Source: an uncultured Steroidobacter sp. (GTDB taxonomy: Bacteria > Pseudomonadota > Gammaproteobacteria > Steroidobacterales > Steroidobacteraceae). From it: DNA of 24,115 nucleotides. Below the pieces are notes generated by a model. It was not told where the DNA came from. It was given only the letters and a program-made list of their open reading frames with translations, and made no database searches. The stretch is taken from positions 1-24,115 of the forward strand of contig CAMLEO010000085.1 of assembly GCA_946478975.1 (NCBI GenBank), read 5' to 3'. The translations under genes were made by a program, and so were the position numbers. Positions 23,723 to 24,115 of this stretch are shown here, one piece after another (positions within the stretch are counted from its first letter, which is position 1; every line of letters begins with the position of its first letter).

Positions 23723-23986
23723 ATGGACGCGATCTGGAAACTGACGTGGGCGTTGCCGCTGGTGCTGCTGACCGGCTTGGTCGTGGTGCTGCTGCTGAAA
23801 CGCGTCATGAATGTTCCCGCCACAGAAGGTTCTCTGCAGCGGCTGAGGAATCGCGAGTCGCTGACGTTGTCCGGGCACACGCGGTTGCATTTGCTGGAGG
23901 TGGACGGCAAACCGTTTCTGCTCATCGAGTCGGACCGGGCGACGCAACTGCAGTCGCTGGCGGAAGCGGGCAGGCCACAATCATGA
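23723..23986 (+). CDS. fliO: Export gate assembly factor FliO
   Basis: The 87-aa protein has one N-terminal membrane helix (ALPLVLLTGLVVVLLL), then a short cytoplasmic region with LRNRESLTLSGHTRLHLLEVDGKPFLLIESDRATQLQSL, where 'L.....l.V.g...LLg.s......L' matches FliO. FliO scaffolds assembly of FliP in the membrane. The location after fliN is the canonical one. ATG at 23723; its stop overlaps the ATG of the next gene by 4 bp. Confidence 0.86.
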   Translation: MDAIWKLTWALPLVLLTGLVVVLLLKRVMNVPATEGSLQRLRNRESLTLSGHTRLHLLEVDGKPFLLIESDRATQLQSLAEAGRPQS

Positions 23987-24115
23987 AAGGTACGCGGAAT
24001 ATAACTATCGCCGCGCTTGCTTTGCTTGCGCCGATGCCGCGCGAGGACGCGCGTGCGGCGGTGACGGGCAAGAAGAAGTTCAATCCGCCTGGCGATGAGC
24101 CGTTTACCAAGCGGT
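23983..24115 (+). CDS. Partial gene in the fliP position, cut by window edge
   Basis: The ATG at 23983 overlaps the fliO stop (ATGA), and the frame is open for 44 codons to the edge. The start MKGTRNITIAALALLAPMPRED looks like a weak signal peptide, followed by a basic stretch (VTGKKKFNPPGDEPFTKR). FliP is expected here: it has a signal peptide, normally follows fliO, and is the only core gate gene missing from this cluster. The visible part has none of the conserved FliP membrane core, so the call rests on location only. Confidence 0.5.
   Translation, partial: MKGTRNITIAALALLAPMPREDARAAVTGKKKFNPPGDEPFTKR

Noticed and set aside
6648..24115. Injectisome (non-flagellar type III secretion system)
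   Set aside because: Presence of FlgB/C/F/G rod, FlgE hook, FlgD cap, FlgH and FlgI rings, FlgA and FliE, with no secretin or needle gene, makes it flagellar.
1..24115. tRNA, rRNA, CRISPR or insertion sequence
   Set aside because: No cloverleaf, rRNA-like text, spaced repeat array, transposase or terminal inverted repeats were seen on either strand.

Overview
The window reads as GC-rich proteobacterial DNA, most likely a gammaproteobacterium. A member of the Steroidobacter group is my best guess, from gene content and codon use, but there is no rRNA or other marker to confirm it. It has two parts: an accessory segment (about 1-6.4 kb) and a tightly packed flagellar operon (about 6.65 kb to the right edge), all on the + strand.

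Accessory segment. On the minus strand, a protein with a TubC-type docking domain followed by one NRPS condensation domain ends at the left edge. It has no adenylation or carrier domain of its own. Divergent from it is a small NTF2/SnoaL-like protein on the + strand. Next comes a two-gene minus-strand operon for polysaccharide breakdown: an exported heparinase II/III-type lyase (925 aa), then, 13 bp downstream, an exported jelly-roll lyase-like protein with a C-terminal DNRLRE domain. Upstream of this pair is a perfect 22-bp palindrome beside a possible minus-strand promoter, which looks like an operator.

Flagellar operon. The gene order is fliQ, fliR, flhB, flhA, flgF, flgG, flgA, flgH, flgI, flgB, flgC, fliE, fliF, a reduced fliG, fliH, fliI, fliJ, a fliK-like gene, flgD, flgE, a divergent fliM, fliN, fliO, and a gene cut by the window edge that sits where fliP would be. 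Most junctions overlap by 1-4 bp or more, so this is probably one transcription unit. Together the genes encode the export gate and ATPase complex, MS-ring, rod, P- and L-rings, hook and hook cap, and a C-ring. Flagellin, filament cap, junction proteins, FlgJ, FliL, stator and chemotaxis genes are not in the window.

The main surprise is the rotor. The protein in the FliG slot has only 187 aa. It resembles the N-terminal and middle domains of FliG, but the C-terminal torque domain is absent and the EHPQ motif is replaced. FliM has neither the N-terminal CheY-binding motif nor a recognisable GGXG motif. FliF has a very short cytoplasmic tail, and FlgB and FlgD are also short. The export gate keeps its catalytic hallmarks (FlhB NPTH, FliI Walker A), so the system looks export- and assembly-competent but poorly equipped to rotate or switch. 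My inference is a non-rotating or differently driven flagellar apparatus, possibly a hook-bearing secretion device. This rests on reading the sequence by eye and needs structural and profile comparison.
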